This document shows, one piece after another, positions 18,145 to 27,041 of a DNA stretch of 64,000 nucleotides. The DNA lies in the NCBI RefSeq assembly GCF_000739615.1, contig NZ_BATP01000004.1:108887-172886 (forward strand), written 5' to 3'. Numbering within the stretch: the first letter of the stretch is position 1; every line of letters starts with the position of its first letter. The stretch comes from Haloferula sp. BvORR071 (GTDB taxonomy: Bacteria; Verrucomicrobiota; Verrucomicrobiia; Verrucomicrobiales; Akkermansiaceae). Under the pieces are notes generated by a model. The model worked only from the letters and a program-made list of their open reading frames with translations, was not told the DNA's origin and did no database searches. The position numbers were made by a program, and so were the translations under genes.

Positions 18145-18163
18145 CGCGGAACTCCGCTCCGCG
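18145..18163. repeat. Short hairpin upstream of GH32 gene
   Basis: CGCGGA (18145-18150) pairs with TCCGCG (18158-18163) around a 7-base loop, in the divergent gap between GH32 and tcdA. It resembles small intergenic palindromes seen elsewhere in the window but is too short to assign a role. Confidence 0.25.
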
Positions 18164-18195
18164 CCTATCGCCCACCATTACATCCTGTGAAGTAT

Positions 18196-18207
18196 CTGTC
18201 ATGACAG
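18196..18207. promoter_or_regulatory. Perfect 12-base palindrome in a divergent promoter region
   Basis: CTGTCATGACAG is self-complementary over 12 bases. It lies 85 bases ahead of the GH32 start codon and 67 bases ahead of the tcdA GTG, where both promoters should be. It could be an operator for the fructanase gene, although no matching regulator gene is adjacent. Confidence 0.35.
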
Positions 18208-18273
18208 GAAAGCCATCCTGCCAAGTTTCCTGCCGGACTTGCGGTAAAGGGCGGCCCGTTTCACCATCGCCGC

Positions 18274-19074
18274 GTGACCGATCCCTACCTCGACCGCTTT
18301 TCGGGCATCGCCCGGCTCTACGGCACGGCTGCGCTGGAGAAATTCCGCGGCGCGCATGTGGCGGTGGTTGGGGTCGGCGGGGTCGGTTGCTGGGCGGCGG
18401 AATGCCTCGCCCGCTCCGGGATCGGCAAGGTCACCATGATCGATGCGGACGATCTCTGCGTGACGAATACCAACCGCCAGATCCATGCGCACGACGGCAC
18501 CTACGGCAAGCCGAAGGTCGGCGTGATGGCCGCGCGACTGCGCTCGATCCAGCCCGAGATCGTGGTAACCGAGCGCCAGGAATTCCTCTCCGACCGCAAT
18601 GTGGACGACTTTCTCGATGGCGGCTTCGATGCGGTGATCGACGCCATCGATGCAGTGCGCGCGAAGTGCGTGCTGCTCGCCCGCTGCCGTGAACGCAAGG
18701 TGCCGGTGATCGCTTGCGGTGGTGCCGGCGGCCGGCGCGATCCCGCCGCGATCCGGGTAACCGATCTGGCGAGAACCCGAGACGACGCCTTACTGATGGC
18801 GGTCCGCAAGCGCCTGCGCGACGAGCATGGATTTCCGAAAGCACGCCCTGGCGAAAAGGTGAAGAAGTTCAGAATCGAGGCCGTGTATTCGGAAGAGCCA
18901 CCGCTCTACCCGACCTGCGAGGGCACGGTGAGTCACGAGCGACCGGAAGACATGCCCGGCGGTCTGAGATGCGATGCGGGATACGGCACCGCCACCCACG
19001 TGACCGCAGTCTTCGGGATGATCGCGGCGGGACGCGCCCTCGCTATCCTGAGCGGAACAGGCGAAACCTCCTGA
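18274..19074 (+). CDS. tcdA: tRNA threonylcarbamoyladenosine dehydratase
   Basis: 266 residues, GTG start. An E1-like ThiF/MoeB-family ATPase that cyclises t6A37 of tRNAs to ct6A. The nucleotide-binding GVGGVG is at 33-38, followed by DADDLCVTNTNRQ, which is diagnostic of the TcdA (CsdL/YgdL) subfamily. AIDAVRAKCVLL and the C-terminal YGTATHVTAVFG also match. Length is typical. It is followed 7 bases later by an SDR gene in the same direction. Confidence 0.92.
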   Translation: MTDPYLDRFSGIARLYGTAALEKFRGAHVAVVGVGGVGCWAAECLARSGIGKVTMIDADDLCVTNTNRQIHAHDGTYGKPKVGVMAARLRSIQPEIVVTERQEFLSDRNVDDFLDGGFDAVIDAIDAVRAKCVLLARCRERKVPVIACGGAGGRRDPAAIRVTDLARTRDDALLMAVRKRLRDEHGFPKARPGEKVKKFRIEAVYSEEPPLYPTCEGTVSHERPEDMPGGLRCDAGYGTATHVTAVFGMIAAGRALAILSGTGETS

Positions 19075-19081
19075 GACTGCC

Positions 19082-19780
19082 GTGAGCAAAAGCGCGATCA
19101 TCATCGGAGCCTCCTCGGGGATCGGCTTGGAACTCGCGAAGCTGCTTTCAGAGCGAGGCTACCTCCTCGGCATCGCAGCGCGGCGTGTGGATCTGTTAGA
19201 GACGCATGCAAGCGGAGATCCGCGAGTGAAGCTCGTGCGGCAGATGGATCTGACTGAGCCCAAGTCAGCCGGGGTCCTCGAGGAAATGATCGGCAGTCTG
19301 GAAAGTGTCGATTTGGTGGTGATCAGTTCCGGAACGGGACATCTCAATCCCGACCTCGCGTGGAAACCCGAAGCGGAGACTATCGAGACAAATGTCACCG
19401 GCTTCGCCCGCCTCGCCGTGACCGCGATGCGCGCCTTCGAAAAGCAAGGCCACGGCCACCTGGTTGGAATTTCTTCGGTGGCCGCTTTGCGAGGTGCCGC
19501 GGAGGCACCGGCCTATGGCGCATCAAAGGCCTTCATGTCGCGCTACCTGCAGGGATTGCATTTCCGCGCGAAACGCTCGGGCCTGCCAATCCGAGTGACC
19601 GACGTACGTCCGGGCTTCGTCGATACCGCGATGATGAAGGCGGACAAACCCTTCTGGGTGGCGACTCCAGCCAAGGCCGCGGCGCAGATCGTGGAAGCCA
19701 TCGAGAGCGGCCGACGAATCGTTTACGTCAGCCGCCGCTGGGCGCTGATCGACTGGCTGTTGAGGTATTTGCCGGAGTGA
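19082..19780 (+). CDS. SDR family oxidoreductase
   Basis: 232 residues, GTG start 7 bases after tcdA. The cofactor motif is IGASSGIG (8-15), the structural Asn is in ETNVTGF, the catalytic Ser in ISSVAAL, and YGASK provides the Tyr/Lys pair. The C-terminus (RRWALIDWLLRYLPE) is amphipathic, as in membrane-associated SDRs. Substrate unknown. Probably translated from the tcdA transcript, although no functional link is evident. Confidence 0.87.
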   Translation: MSKSAIIIGASSGIGLELAKLLSERGYLLGIAARRVDLLETHASGDPRVKLVRQMDLTEPKSAGVLEEMIGSLESVDLVVISSGTGHLNPDLAWKPEAETIETNVTGFARLAVTAMRAFEKQGHGHLVGISSVAALRGAAEAPAYGASKAFMSRYLQGLHFRAKRSGLPIRVTDVRPGFVDTAMMKADKPFWVATPAKAAAQIVEAIESGRRIVYVSRRWALIDWLLRYLPE

Positions 19781-19885
19781 GGCTCGCTACCGCACGAGTC
19801 TAGCTTGCAGATGGCGGGACCATCCTGATATCTTGTTTGGGATGGTGGTGAGATATGCATCCACCCATCATGCCAATCCCCTCCC

Positions 19886-21085
19886 ATGAACCTTGTCTTG
19901 AAAGCAGAAGACGCGCAAATCGCCCAATCTCTGTCTGCCCTCGTGAAGGTCGGCGACGACCTCTGGATCGGCGGCGATGAAGGCGTGAATGTATTCCGCA
20001 TGGTGAAATCACCGGATGGCGCGGATTTCGTCCATGGCTCCGAGGTGAATCTCGTCGAGACCTTCCAACTCCCCCACCTCAAGGCCAAGGATGCAGCCTC
20101 TGAAGTCGACTTGGAAGGAATGGACTGGGACGAGAAGAATAGCTATCTCTGGCTGATCGCCTCCCACAGCCGGAAGCGGAAACAGGCGAAGCCCACCCAG
20201 AGCAAGGAGGACAACCTCAGGGACCTCGGCAAGCTGTCCTACGACCCCCATCGTTTTCTGCTCGGGCGACTGGCATTGAAAGTCGACAATGGAGTCTCCT
20301 CGGCGCTGGCCCCGGGAAGCTACAGCGGTGGGCATTTTCCCGCCCGGCTCGATTGCAAGGCGGTGGGCAAGGACCAGGAGGAAGAAGACCAAGCCACGAG
20401 TGCCGATGGGATCTCCCATAGTGAGCTATCGAAGGCCTTGTGGAATGATCCGCTGCTCGGCCCCTTCATGCAGGCGAAGACTCCAGGCAAGGACAATGGC
20501 CTGGACATCGAGGGCTTGGCTTGGGAGGGCCAAGGAGAGCGCTTGCTGGTCGGCCTGCGCGGACCGGTGCTACGCGGCATGGCCGTACTTCTGGAGATGC
20601 AATTCGATGAGACCTTCACCGGCAACGCGACGGTGGGGATGCTACGCATGAAGCCAGCGAAGGATGGCTCACTCTACCGCAGGCATTTCCTCGATCTCGG
20701 CGGCTTGTCGATTCGTGACCTCTGTTTCCATGGCGACGACCTGCTGATCCTTGCAGGCCCGAACATCCCGGCACCATGGCCCGCGACGATCTACCGATGG
20801 AAAGGCGCGAGAGCCGCACTCAACAAAGGCGAGGAAGACTTTCACTGGCGGATGCCGAAGAAGACGGAGGATCAGAAAGAAATGGAAGCTGTGAAGATCT
20901 CGCCGGAAATCGAGCCTTACCTGGCGGGAACGCTTCCCCAAGCCATCGACGAAGGAAATCCGGAGGGCCTCACCATCTGGAAGGACCGCTTGCTGCTCCT
21001 GCGGGATTCGCCAAGCGGAAGCCACCTTCCCGGTGAATCCACTGTCTTGGTGGATGAGGTGGCGCTCACCCAAGCCATCGTCTGA
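19886..21085 (+). CDS. DUF3616 family protein
   Basis: 399 residues, ATG start, no signal peptide. The pattern of repeated short beta blades matches DUF3616, a predicted beta-propeller family of unknown function. Examples are LWIGGDEGVNVFRM, DLEGMDWDEKNSYLWLIASHSRKR, NGLDIEGLAWEG, RLLVGLRGPVLRG and NPEGLTIWKDRLLLLRDSPS. Probably cytoplasmic. It stands alone, with 105 bases to the SDR gene and a reverse-strand tRNA terminator just downstream. Confidence 0.8.
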   Translation: MNLVLKAEDAQIAQSLSALVKVGDDLWIGGDEGVNVFRMVKSPDGADFVHGSEVNLVETFQLPHLKAKDAASEVDLEGMDWDEKNSYLWLIASHSRKRKQAKPTQSKEDNLRDLGKLSYDPHRFLLGRLALKVDNGVSSALAPGSYSGGHFPARLDCKAVGKDQEEEDQATSADGISHSELSKALWNDPLLGPFMQAKTPGKDNGLDIEGLAWEGQGERLLVGLRGPVLRGMAVLLEMQFDETFTGNATVGMLRMKPAKDGSLYRRHFLDLGGLSIRDLCFHGDDLLILAGPNIPAPWPATIYRWKGARAALNKGEEDFHWRMPKKTEDQKEMEAVKISPEIEPYLAGTLPQAIDEGNPEGLTIWKDRLLLLRDSPSGSHLPGESTVLVDEVALTQAIV

Positions 21086-21115
21086 GCAAGCTGGGCGGCC
21101 CTTCATTCTGACCAC

Positions 21116-21139
21116 AAAAAAGCCACCCTTCCGGGTGGC
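21116..21139 (-). terminator. Intrinsic terminator of tRNA-Asp
   Basis: On the reverse strand GCCACCC (21139-21133) pairs with GGGTGGC (21128-21122) around GGAA, followed by six T residues (21121-21116). It lies 20 bases beyond the mature 3' end of the tRNA. The hairpin could also stop the convergent DUF3616 transcript. Confidence 0.85.
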
Positions 21140-21158
21140 GAGCCACTGGGGTTACCAG

Positions 21159-21235
21159 TGGCGGAGCGGACGGGACTCGAACCCGCGACCTCCGCCGTGA
21201 CAGGGCGGCATTCTAACCAACTGAACTACCGCTCC
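21159..21235 (-). tRNA. tRNA-Asp (GTC)
   Basis: The reverse complement reads GGAGCGG, GTTCAG-type D arm, anticodon arm with loop CTGTCAC (anticodon GTC), and T arm GGTTCGAGTCC. It closes with CCGCTCC, discriminator G and an encoded CCA (21161-21159). The acceptor stem pairs over all 7 positions and the sequence is very close to E. coli tRNA-Asp. The 9 bases before and after the mature tRNA are complementary to each other (see findings). Confidence 0.97.
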
Positions 21236-21269
21236 ACTGGTAACTTCAGGCGCCTTGCGGCGTGCGCGG

Positions 21270-21298
21270 AAGCTATGGGGACCTCCCGATCCGCGCAA
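21270..21298 (-). promoter_or_regulatory. Candidate promoter of tRNA-Asp
   Basis: On the reverse strand TTGCGC (21298-21293) is followed after 17 bases by TAGCTT (21275-21270). This -35/-10 arrangement would place the transcript start some 25-30 bases ahead of the mature tRNA. The -10 is a weak match to consensus. Confidence 0.35.
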
Positions 21299-21323
21299 CA
21301 TCTATTTTCACTTTTTCTTTCGA

Positions 21324-22250
21324 TTATTCGAAGCTCTCCGAGACGGCCTCCAAGGAGGCGAGATCTTCGACGGAATGGACGGTCACGTCCTTGTCGATCT
21401 TCGCCACGAGGCCAGCCAGAACCTTGCCTGGGCCAAGCTCGATGAAGGTGCGATGGCCCTTTTCCACCAGCAGCTTGATCGATTCCGTCCAGCGCACGGA
21501 GCCAGTGACCTGCTTCTCCAGCATGGTCCGGATCTCCGCAGGCTCTGCCACCACGGAAGCACCGAAATTGCAGACTACGGGAATCCCCGGAGACTGCATC
21601 GCCACGCCGGTCAACTCCGCTGCCAGCTTGTCTTGCGCGGATTGCATCAGGCGGCTGTGGTAGGCACCGGCGACGTTCAGCTTGATGGCACGGCGGATGC
21701 CGTGGTCGCGGGCCTTTTCCACTGCGGCATCAATGCCTGCGACCGTGCCGGAAAGAACAATCTGACCGGGCGCATTGTAATTCGCCACGTCCACGTCGCA
21801 TTCCTTCGCCAGCGCACGCACCGCATCCTCTTCGCCGCCGATCAGCGCGGCCATCGCACCTTGGGTGGCTTGGCAGGCTTCTTCCATGAAGAGACCGCGG
21901 CGGGCGACAAGCTTGAGGCCATCCTCGAAAGAGAAAGTCCCCGCAGCGGAGTGGGCTGTGAATTCTCCGAGGGAAAGTCCGGCGGCGGCCACCGGGTTCA
22001 GTCCCCCTACCCGCTCCTTCAAGAGCGCTAGGGCCACCAATCCATGGAGATACAGGGCGGGCTGGCAGCGTGAGGTGCGGGTCAGTTCATCGTCCGGCCC
22101 CTCAAACATCGTTTGGGAAAGGGAAAAACCGAGCACTTCATCGGCCTTGCGGAAGAGGGCCCGCGCCGTCTCCGATGCCTCGTGAAAATCCTTGCCCATG
22201 CCCACTTTCTGGGCGCCCTGTCCGGAGAATAGAAGAACGACGTCGCTCAT
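21324..22250 (-). CDS. fabD: Malonyl-CoA:ACP transacylase
   Basis: 308 residues from the ATG at 22250. The frame extends 48 bases upstream but MSDVVLLFSGQGAQ is the conserved FabD N-terminus. Loads malonyl groups onto acyl carrier protein for fatty acid synthesis. Catalytic Ser93 is in GLSLGE and the partner His198 in GAYHSRLM; QGAQ at 11-14 forms the oxyanion loop. It starts 13 bases after the glycerate kinase stop, so it is likely co-transcribed with that gene and not with the usual fab cluster. Confidence 0.94.
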   Translation of the reverse strand: MSDVVLLFSGQGAQKVGMGKDFHEASETARALFRKADEVLGFSLSQTMFEGPDDELTRTSRCQPALYLHGLVALALLKERVGGLNPVAAAGLSLGEFTAHSAAGTFSFEDGLKLVARRGLFMEEACQATQGAMAALIGGEEDAVRALAKECDVDVANYNAPGQIVLSGTVAGIDAAVEKARDHGIRRAIKLNVAGAYHSRLMQSAQDKLAAELTGVAMQSPGIPVVCNFGASVVAEPAEIRTMLEKQVTGSVRWTESIKLLVEKGHRTFIELGPGKVLAGLVAKIDKDVTVHSVEDLASLEAVSESFE

Positions 22251-22263
22251 TGCGACGCCTGTC

Positions 22264-23373
22264 CTAGCGGGCAACAAGCCCGCGGAGCAAGCCCTCATGA
22301 CCGGACACCAGGCGGGTCAGCAATTCCGGCGCGCGGGCGATCGATTCCGCCAAGGGCAGACCGAGGGATTCCAAGGACAAAGCCGCATCGAAAAGCGCCC
22401 CGGCACTCTCTTCCACCCGGCCAGCGACGGCGAGCACAGGCACCCCGGCCGCCTTGGCCATCGCGGCGACTCCGGCAGGGCCCTTGCCGCCCAGAGTCTG
22501 GAAATCCAGCGAGCCCTCGCCAGTGATCACCAGATCGGCCGCGGAAATTCGTTCCTTGATGCCAAGAGCATCGGCAACCAAATCGAAGCCCGAAACCAAC
22601 TTCGCATTCGCGAAGCGCATCAGGCCGAAGCCCAAGCCACCCGCGGCTCCGGCTCCAGGAGTATTTGCCTGAACTTGCCCTGCGGTGATGACGACAAGGC
22701 GCTCCAAGGTGGCATCGAGAAAGGCCACGTCTTCCGGCGTAGCGCCCTTCTGAGGACCGAAGACCGCAGAACAGCCGCGCGGCCCCGTCAGCGGGTTATC
22801 CACATCGCAGGCCACGATGATTTCCGGCAGGGCAATGCGCTGTGTATCGTCGAGGTAGTGGACGTGGGCCAGGCAGCCCGGAGATCCCTCCATCGGGTAA
22901 CCGCGTTCATCCAGAAAGCGGACACCCAGCGCAGTCGCCATTCCCGCGCCACCGTCATTCGTCGCACTACCGCCGATGCCAACGAGCAGGCGGATCGCTC
23001 CCGAAACCTCAATGGCATGACGCATGAGCTGGCCGGTGCCAAAGGTGCTAGCCCAGCGGGGCTTGCGCTCGTCCGCCGCGATCCGCCACAGACCGCTGGC
23101 CGCAGACATCTCGAGAATCGCCACCGGTCCTTCCGGACTACGATAAACACCGTAGCTCGCTTCCACTGGGCGGCCGAGGGCATCGCTCGCCGGAGCAGTG
23201 ACCAGCTCGCCACCGGTCGCTGCGAGCATGGCATCGATGAAGCCCTCCCCGCCATCGGCAATCGGGCAGAACTCCGCAGTCCAATCCTCGGGCAAGCCCG
23301 AGCGAATGGCCTCACAGGCCTCGACCGCACTCAGGGAACCTTTGAACTTATCGCACGCCAGCAGGACCTTCAC
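22264..23373 (-). CDS. Glycerate kinase (GlxK/GarK type)
   Basis: 369 residues from the GTG at 23373, which gives the usual family start VKVLLACDKFKGSLSA. A TTG 18 bases upstream is possible but less likely. Phosphorylates glycerate with ATP. Conserved segments are CPIADGGEGF, LVGIGGSATNDGGAG, VACDVDNPLTG, GAGAAGGLGFG and ITGEGSLDFQT, all typical of the glycerate kinase type-1 family. The stop is 13 bases ahead of the fabD start. Confidence 0.93.
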   Translation of the reverse strand: MKVLLACDKFKGSLSAVEACEAIRSGLPEDWTAEFCPIADGGEGFIDAMLAATGGELVTAPASDALGRPVEASYGVYRSPEGPVAILEMSAASGLWRIAADERKPRWASTFGTGQLMRHAIEVSGAIRLLVGIGGSATNDGGAGMATALGVRFLDERGYPMEGSPGCLAHVHYLDDTQRIALPEIIVACDVDNPLTGPRGCSAVFGPQKGATPEDVAFLDATLERLVVITAGQVQANTPGAGAAGGLGFGLMRFANAKLVSGFDLVADALGIKERISAADLVITGEGSLDFQTLGGKGPAGVAAMAKAAGVPVLAVAGRVEESAGALFDAALSLESLGLPLAESIARAPELLTRLVSGHEGLLRGLVAR

Positions 23374-23440
23374 AGGGCGAGTGTGGAGCAAGGCGGCCTA
23401 CGGGAAACCTGAAATGCGCGTCACCCTGCACATGCAGATC

Positions 23441-23938
23441 TCAATTCCGCACACCAAGGCGGCGCACCAGATCCGCGCGACGGGCCGCGTAGCGGTCGCG
23501 CACGGAAATGAATGCATTCACCCGCTCCAGCTCCGCCGACCAGAAATGACGGGTGATCCAAATCCCAATGGGAACCGCTATCAGGAAGGACCACGGCGAG
23601 GCCATGGCACCCAGCGCCAAACACGCGAGAAGCGTCACGAATCCTCCAAGCACCAGGTAGCCGAAGGCCGTCCCCGCGCTGGGCGAGTGATACGCACCCC
23701 TCTGATCCCGCGACGAGACGGAGAGCTTGTACTTCTCCCACGCCGAATCCAGCTCACGCAGATCCTCGCGCAGCTTGAGATTCTCCAACTGACCCGCGAG
23801 TCCCGGGTCAGGAGTTTCCGCGATCTGCGCCTGCCGGGCACAGTAGCCGCAGCGCACCAGCCGAGAGCCCTTCCCGATGGAAAGGGGCGCACCACAACCT
23901 TGGCAGCAAAGGCTCTGGAGAGTGGTGGTTGCGTTCAC
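23441..23938 (-). CDS. Zinc-ribbon/two-helix membrane protein, paralogue A
   Basis: 165 residues, GTG start. A four-cysteine N-terminal zinc ribbon (CCQGCGAPL then VRCGYC) is followed by a charged, probably coiled segment LREDLRELDSAWEKY. Two adjacent membrane helices (~92-112 and ~116-132) come next, then a basic tail YAARRADLVRRLG. Two further proteins in this window (27038-27547 and 46473-47006) share the same architecture and short motifs but little else. No named family was recognised. It is divergent from the lipoprotein gene at 24018; the GTTAGG in the gap is only about 10 bases from its start. Confidence 0.65.
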   Translation of the reverse strand: MNATTTLQSLCCQGCGAPLSIGKGSRLVRCGYCARQAQIAETPDPGLAGQLENLKLREDLRELDSAWEKYKLSVSSRDQRGAYHSPSAGTAFGYLVLGGFVTLLACLALGAMASPWSFLIAVPIGIWITRHFWSAELERVNAFISVRDRYAARRADLVRRLGVRN

Positions 23939-24017
23939 GATGGAATTCCTAACATGAGCCGGTCGGGAGTGCGATTGGAAAGGAGGCTTGGGTTTTCCCC
24001 GCCAGGAGGTTTAGACT

Positions 24018-24911
24018 TTGTCCGTGAACCGTCGCCATTGGCTCCTTCTCGCTGGCTCGGCCCTAAGCGGATGCCGGGATGAGCACAAGCCCGCACCCGC
24101 CCCTACCCAGACGAGTGAAGCGGATCCGCTGAAAGCCGGCCCCTTCTCCGTGACCCTTCCGCCGGAGTGGAAAGCTACCGCCATCATCGAGAAGGTTCCG
24201 CTCCGGCCACTCTACACCGAGGATGAGTGGCAGGCTTTTCAAAAGGACCAGAGCCTTGTCCTGAAGCCGAGTTGGGGATGTCGGCCGGAACACTGGGCCA
24301 TCCGCCTTCCCGCCGCCCTGCCCAAGGGAATCGACTTCAACACCAAGGATCCGGGCGACGATCCCACCGCACCGCAGATCCTGATCCATCGCTTGGATCA
24401 ATGGGATGACGCCTTCACCAACGGCAAGCCCCAGGAAGGTAAACTTGCTTTCACGTCAGGGCACCTGCGCGAAAGAATGGATGGCATCCTCAACGGACAA
24501 GCCCCCCGCCCCTGCCCCGCTTTCATGGACGCTTCCTTGTCCTACCGCTGCCTGCCACAGCGGATCGATTTCAACGGCGGGCACGGGGTGAGGATGATCG
24601 CGGAGTGGGAAATCGAGACGGACCTGATGACCAAGGGCGACCTGCACTACTTGTTCCTCGGCATGTCCGACGACAACAGCTGCCAGATCATCGCCACCTT
24701 CCCCATCGATCTGCCCGGCCTGCCGGAGCGGGGTGAGAAAGCAGAGCACCTCGGACGCAGCCTCGCCCGCTACGAAGAATTGGAAAAAGGCTACGATGCC
24801 TACGTCACCGATGCCGAAGCTTGGCTCAAGCAGCACCAAGCAGAGATCACTCCAAAGCTTGATACGCTGGACGCCATGCTCCGCAGCCTGGTGGCGAAGA
24901 GCTGGGCTTGA
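24018..24911 (+). CDS. Putative lipoprotein, hypothetical
   Basis: 297 residues from a TTG placed 8 bases after a strong AGGAGG; a GTG two codons later gives MNRRHWLLL and is also possible. The signal peptide WLLLAGSALSGC ends in a lipobox with the lipidated Cys at about residue 19, so it should be membrane-anchored on the periplasmic side. The mature part begins with a Pro/Ala-rich linker and a beta-rich domain (GPFSVTLPPEWKATAI). It ends in a helical segment of about 45 residues. No family recognised. Confidence 0.65.
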   Translation: MSVNRRHWLLLAGSALSGCRDEHKPAPAPTQTSEADPLKAGPFSVTLPPEWKATAIIEKVPLRPLYTEDEWQAFQKDQSLVLKPSWGCRPEHWAIRLPAALPKGIDFNTKDPGDDPTAPQILIHRLDQWDDAFTNGKPQEGKLAFTSGHLRERMDGILNGQAPRPCPAFMDASLSYRCLPQRIDFNGGHGVRMIAEWEIETDLMTKGDLHYLFLGMSDDNSCQIIATFPIDLPGLPERGEKAEHLGRSLARYEELEKGYDAYVTDAEAWLKQHQAEITPKLDTLDAMLRSLVAKSWA

Positions 24912-24914
24912 GCC

Positions 24915-24950
24915 AAAAGAAAAACGCGGACCCCGCAAGGGATCCGCGTT
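24915..24950 (-). terminator. Intrinsic terminator of the BSP metallopeptidase gene
   Basis: On the reverse strand AACGCGGA (24950-24943) pairs with TCCGCGTT (24930-24923) with further pairing of CCC/GGG inside. The T-rich tail TTTCTTTT follows (to 24915). It lies 29 bases after the stop of the reverse-strand gene at 24979 and directly abuts the convergent lipoprotein gene. Confidence 0.85.
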
Positions 24951-24978
24951 CGTGAAAACTCATCAAGCCGTCAGTGGC

Positions 24979-26331
24979 TCACTCGATCCCGAGGCGCGTC
25001 TTGTTCCCCGCCTTCCAAGCCTCGTTGAGTTCGTCCGCGGTCTTGCCGGTCCACTCCTTCCAGAGATCGGCGCTATAGCCGTTGTGGGTAGCGAGGTTGA
25101 GCTTCCGCATCAGGTCCTTCTCGTGGTTCTTGATCACGAAGTCGTAGAAGTTCGCGGTCACACGATAGCTGGAATCATAGTTCGCGCTGCCGAAGTTGCG
25201 CTTGGTAATCTCCGCGCCCTTGGCCTGCGGCTCGTAGAGGAACCAGCGGATGTAGTCGGCCACGCCCTCGGTCACCCAAGTCGGCGGACGCTCGCCGCGA
25301 GTGGAGCCACCGGGGCTGCCGAATTGCACCACGTGGACGATCTCATGAATCGCGCAGCCCACCGCCTCGCCACCCTGCTGGTCGCGCATGAAATTGGCAT
25401 TCAGCGTCACATTGTTGCCGCTGGCATAGGCGGGCACGCCCTGCGCATAGCCGGGTAGCGTGGTCGCCTGCTTCATGGTGAAGTAGATCGTATCCGGCGG
25501 AGTGTAGCCCTCCACCGGCAGCATCGCGATGATCTTGGGATACCACTCCTCCATCACGGGCATCAGGTTAATTTTCGCCCAGTCCGCGAGATCGGGAGAC
25601 TCGGAGGAATCGAGGATATACTTAAACTTCCCGTCCTTCGAAGTGAGGGTCTCGATCTTGCGCTCGTAGCGCTGCAGCGCGGGGCCCTTGGCATCCACGA
25701 TATCGATCTCGCTGAGGAAGGTGTTCCCCCAGCCGTTTGGGTCATCGTTCGCCTGGATGTCGAAGAGCAGGCGATTGAAGGTGCCGAGCGAGGCGCCGTT
25801 CTCACCCGTGATGGAGACGCCATGCTGGCCCGCGCCCTTTTCGTGCGTGTCCACATTCGCGATCAGCTTCCAGCCAACGCTGGCGGGATCGACGCCAGCC
25901 GCCGGTTCGGCATTGAAGCCCGGCGCGCTGCCATCGCTGCCGTAGAGCTTGTAAATCTGCGGGGCGCGCTCGCCGGAATGCCACGAATAAGTCGCTACTT
26001 CCTTCAGATCGATCGGCCCCTTGAGATCCGCGCTGATCCGGCCGCCCTTCTCGCCGATGCCGAAGAAGAAGTTGTGCTCCGGATCGTCATCATTGCCTGC
26101 GGCCTTGCCGTCCTGCAGCACCGGCAGGACACCGCAGTTCTCGTCAGCCTTGCCGGAGACGATCTTGAAGAAGGCCTTCGCTCCCGCGTCATTCATCGCA
26201 GGCGGGGCGACCTCGCCAGGCTTGAAGACATTTGCTTCCGTGCTGTGGCCGACCGTGACCTTGACGGCAGGATCGGCGGCAAAAGAAGTCGAAACGAGCG
26301 GAAGCAGCGGGAGAAGGAAACGGGGATTCAT
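24979..26331 (-). CDS. Secreted basic secretory protein (BSP) family metallopeptidase
   Basis: 450 residues from the ATG at 26331, selected because it starts the signal peptide NPRFLLPLLPLVSTSFA. The N-terminal half (~20-215) is a beta-rich discoidin-like region (FNRLLFDIQANDDPNGWGN). The C-terminal half is a BSP peptidase domain with zinc site H329-E-I-V-H333 and downstream WVTEGVADYIR, whose Glu355 is a likely third ligand region. Predicted to act outside the cytoplasm on protein or cell-wall material. It has its own terminator and no obvious partner. Confidence 0.85.
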   Translation of the reverse strand: MNPRFLLPLLPLVSTSFAADPAVKVTVGHSTEANVFKPGEVAPPAMNDAGAKAFFKIVSGKADENCGVLPVLQDGKAAGNDDDPEHNFFFGIGEKGGRISADLKGPIDLKEVATYSWHSGERAPQIYKLYGSDGSAPGFNAEPAAGVDPASVGWKLIANVDTHEKGAGQHGVSITGENGASLGTFNRLLFDIQANDDPNGWGNTFLSEIDIVDAKGPALQRYERKIETLTSKDGKFKYILDSSESPDLADWAKINLMPVMEEWYPKIIAMLPVEGYTPPDTIYFTMKQATTLPGYAQGVPAYASGNNVTLNANFMRDQQGGEAVGCAIHEIVHVVQFGSPGGSTRGERPPTWVTEGVADYIRWFLYEPQAKGAEITKRNFGSANYDSSYRVTANFYDFVIKNHEKDLMRKLNLATHNGYSADLWKEWTGKTADELNEAWKAGNKTRLGIE

Positions 26332-26441
26332 GATGGGATGCGTTCGAGGTCCGGGCATAGCGACACGCGAGCCGGATTTTGTCGGGAAGTTACGTCTTTC
26401 CCCCCCGCTCCGGTGTAGGGGGCGGCGGAATTTTCCCGGCA

Positions 26442-27041
26442 CTACTTGCCGCCAATCATCAGGGGGCGGCCGATGGTGGCAGGAAGGTCGTAAATCCGCT
26501 CGGCGGGGAGGTGGCGCTTGGCCTCATCCGCCTTACCCGCCCGCAGCAAGGCATGGATCTTCGCGACACGCGGAGATTCATCCACGATCCTTAGTATCCA
26601 TTCCTCCGCAAACTCCCGGATCACATGACGGCTCAGGCCGACCTGAATGCTGAAGTAGCTCTGGGCCGCGCCGCGCAGGCTCCGCTCCGGGTCCCACTGC
26701 ACGTGCACCGTGGCGGCCTGGAAGCGGCGGTCCCAGTCCTCCCGGCTCTTGAAAACGCCGGGCTCGTAGGAAGTGAGCACCCCTTGCGATAGCGCGGACT
26801 CCCAGCCCTTGCGGCGGATCACCACTGCCAAGGTCCGCTCCTGCCCGCTCTTCCCGCCCCAGTTGCTGCGGTGCATGAGCCAGAGGAAGGAGGGCTTGAT
26901 CCACGTCATGCGGCCGAAGGAGAAGGGCTCGACGAAGCGCTGGGCCTTCACTGCCGCATCTGCGATGGCACTACCATAGGCCTGATAAACCGTGATGCTA
27001 TCGCGGTCGAAGGTCGCGCGAATCTCGTGGCTCGCGCTCAA
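26442..27041 (-). CDS. DUF4291 family protein
   Basis: 199 residues, TTG start overlapping the stop of the upstream zinc-ribbon gene (TTGA). Family hallmarks are [45 protein letters not shown] and [10 protein letters not shown]. Cytoplasmic protein of unknown function, common in environmental bacteria. Coupling to the zinc-ribbon membrane protein upstream suggests co-production but not necessarily shared function. Confidence 0.88.
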   Translation of the reverse strand: MSASHEIRATFDRDSITVYQAYGSAIADAAVKAQRFVEPFSFGRMTWIKPSFLWLMHRSNWGGKSGQERTLAVVIRRKGWESALSQGVLTSYEPGVFKSREDWDRRFQAATVHVQWDPERSLRGAAQSYFSIQVGLSRHVIREFAEEWILRIVDESPRVAKIHALLRAGKADEAKRHLPAERIYDLPATIGRPLMIGGK

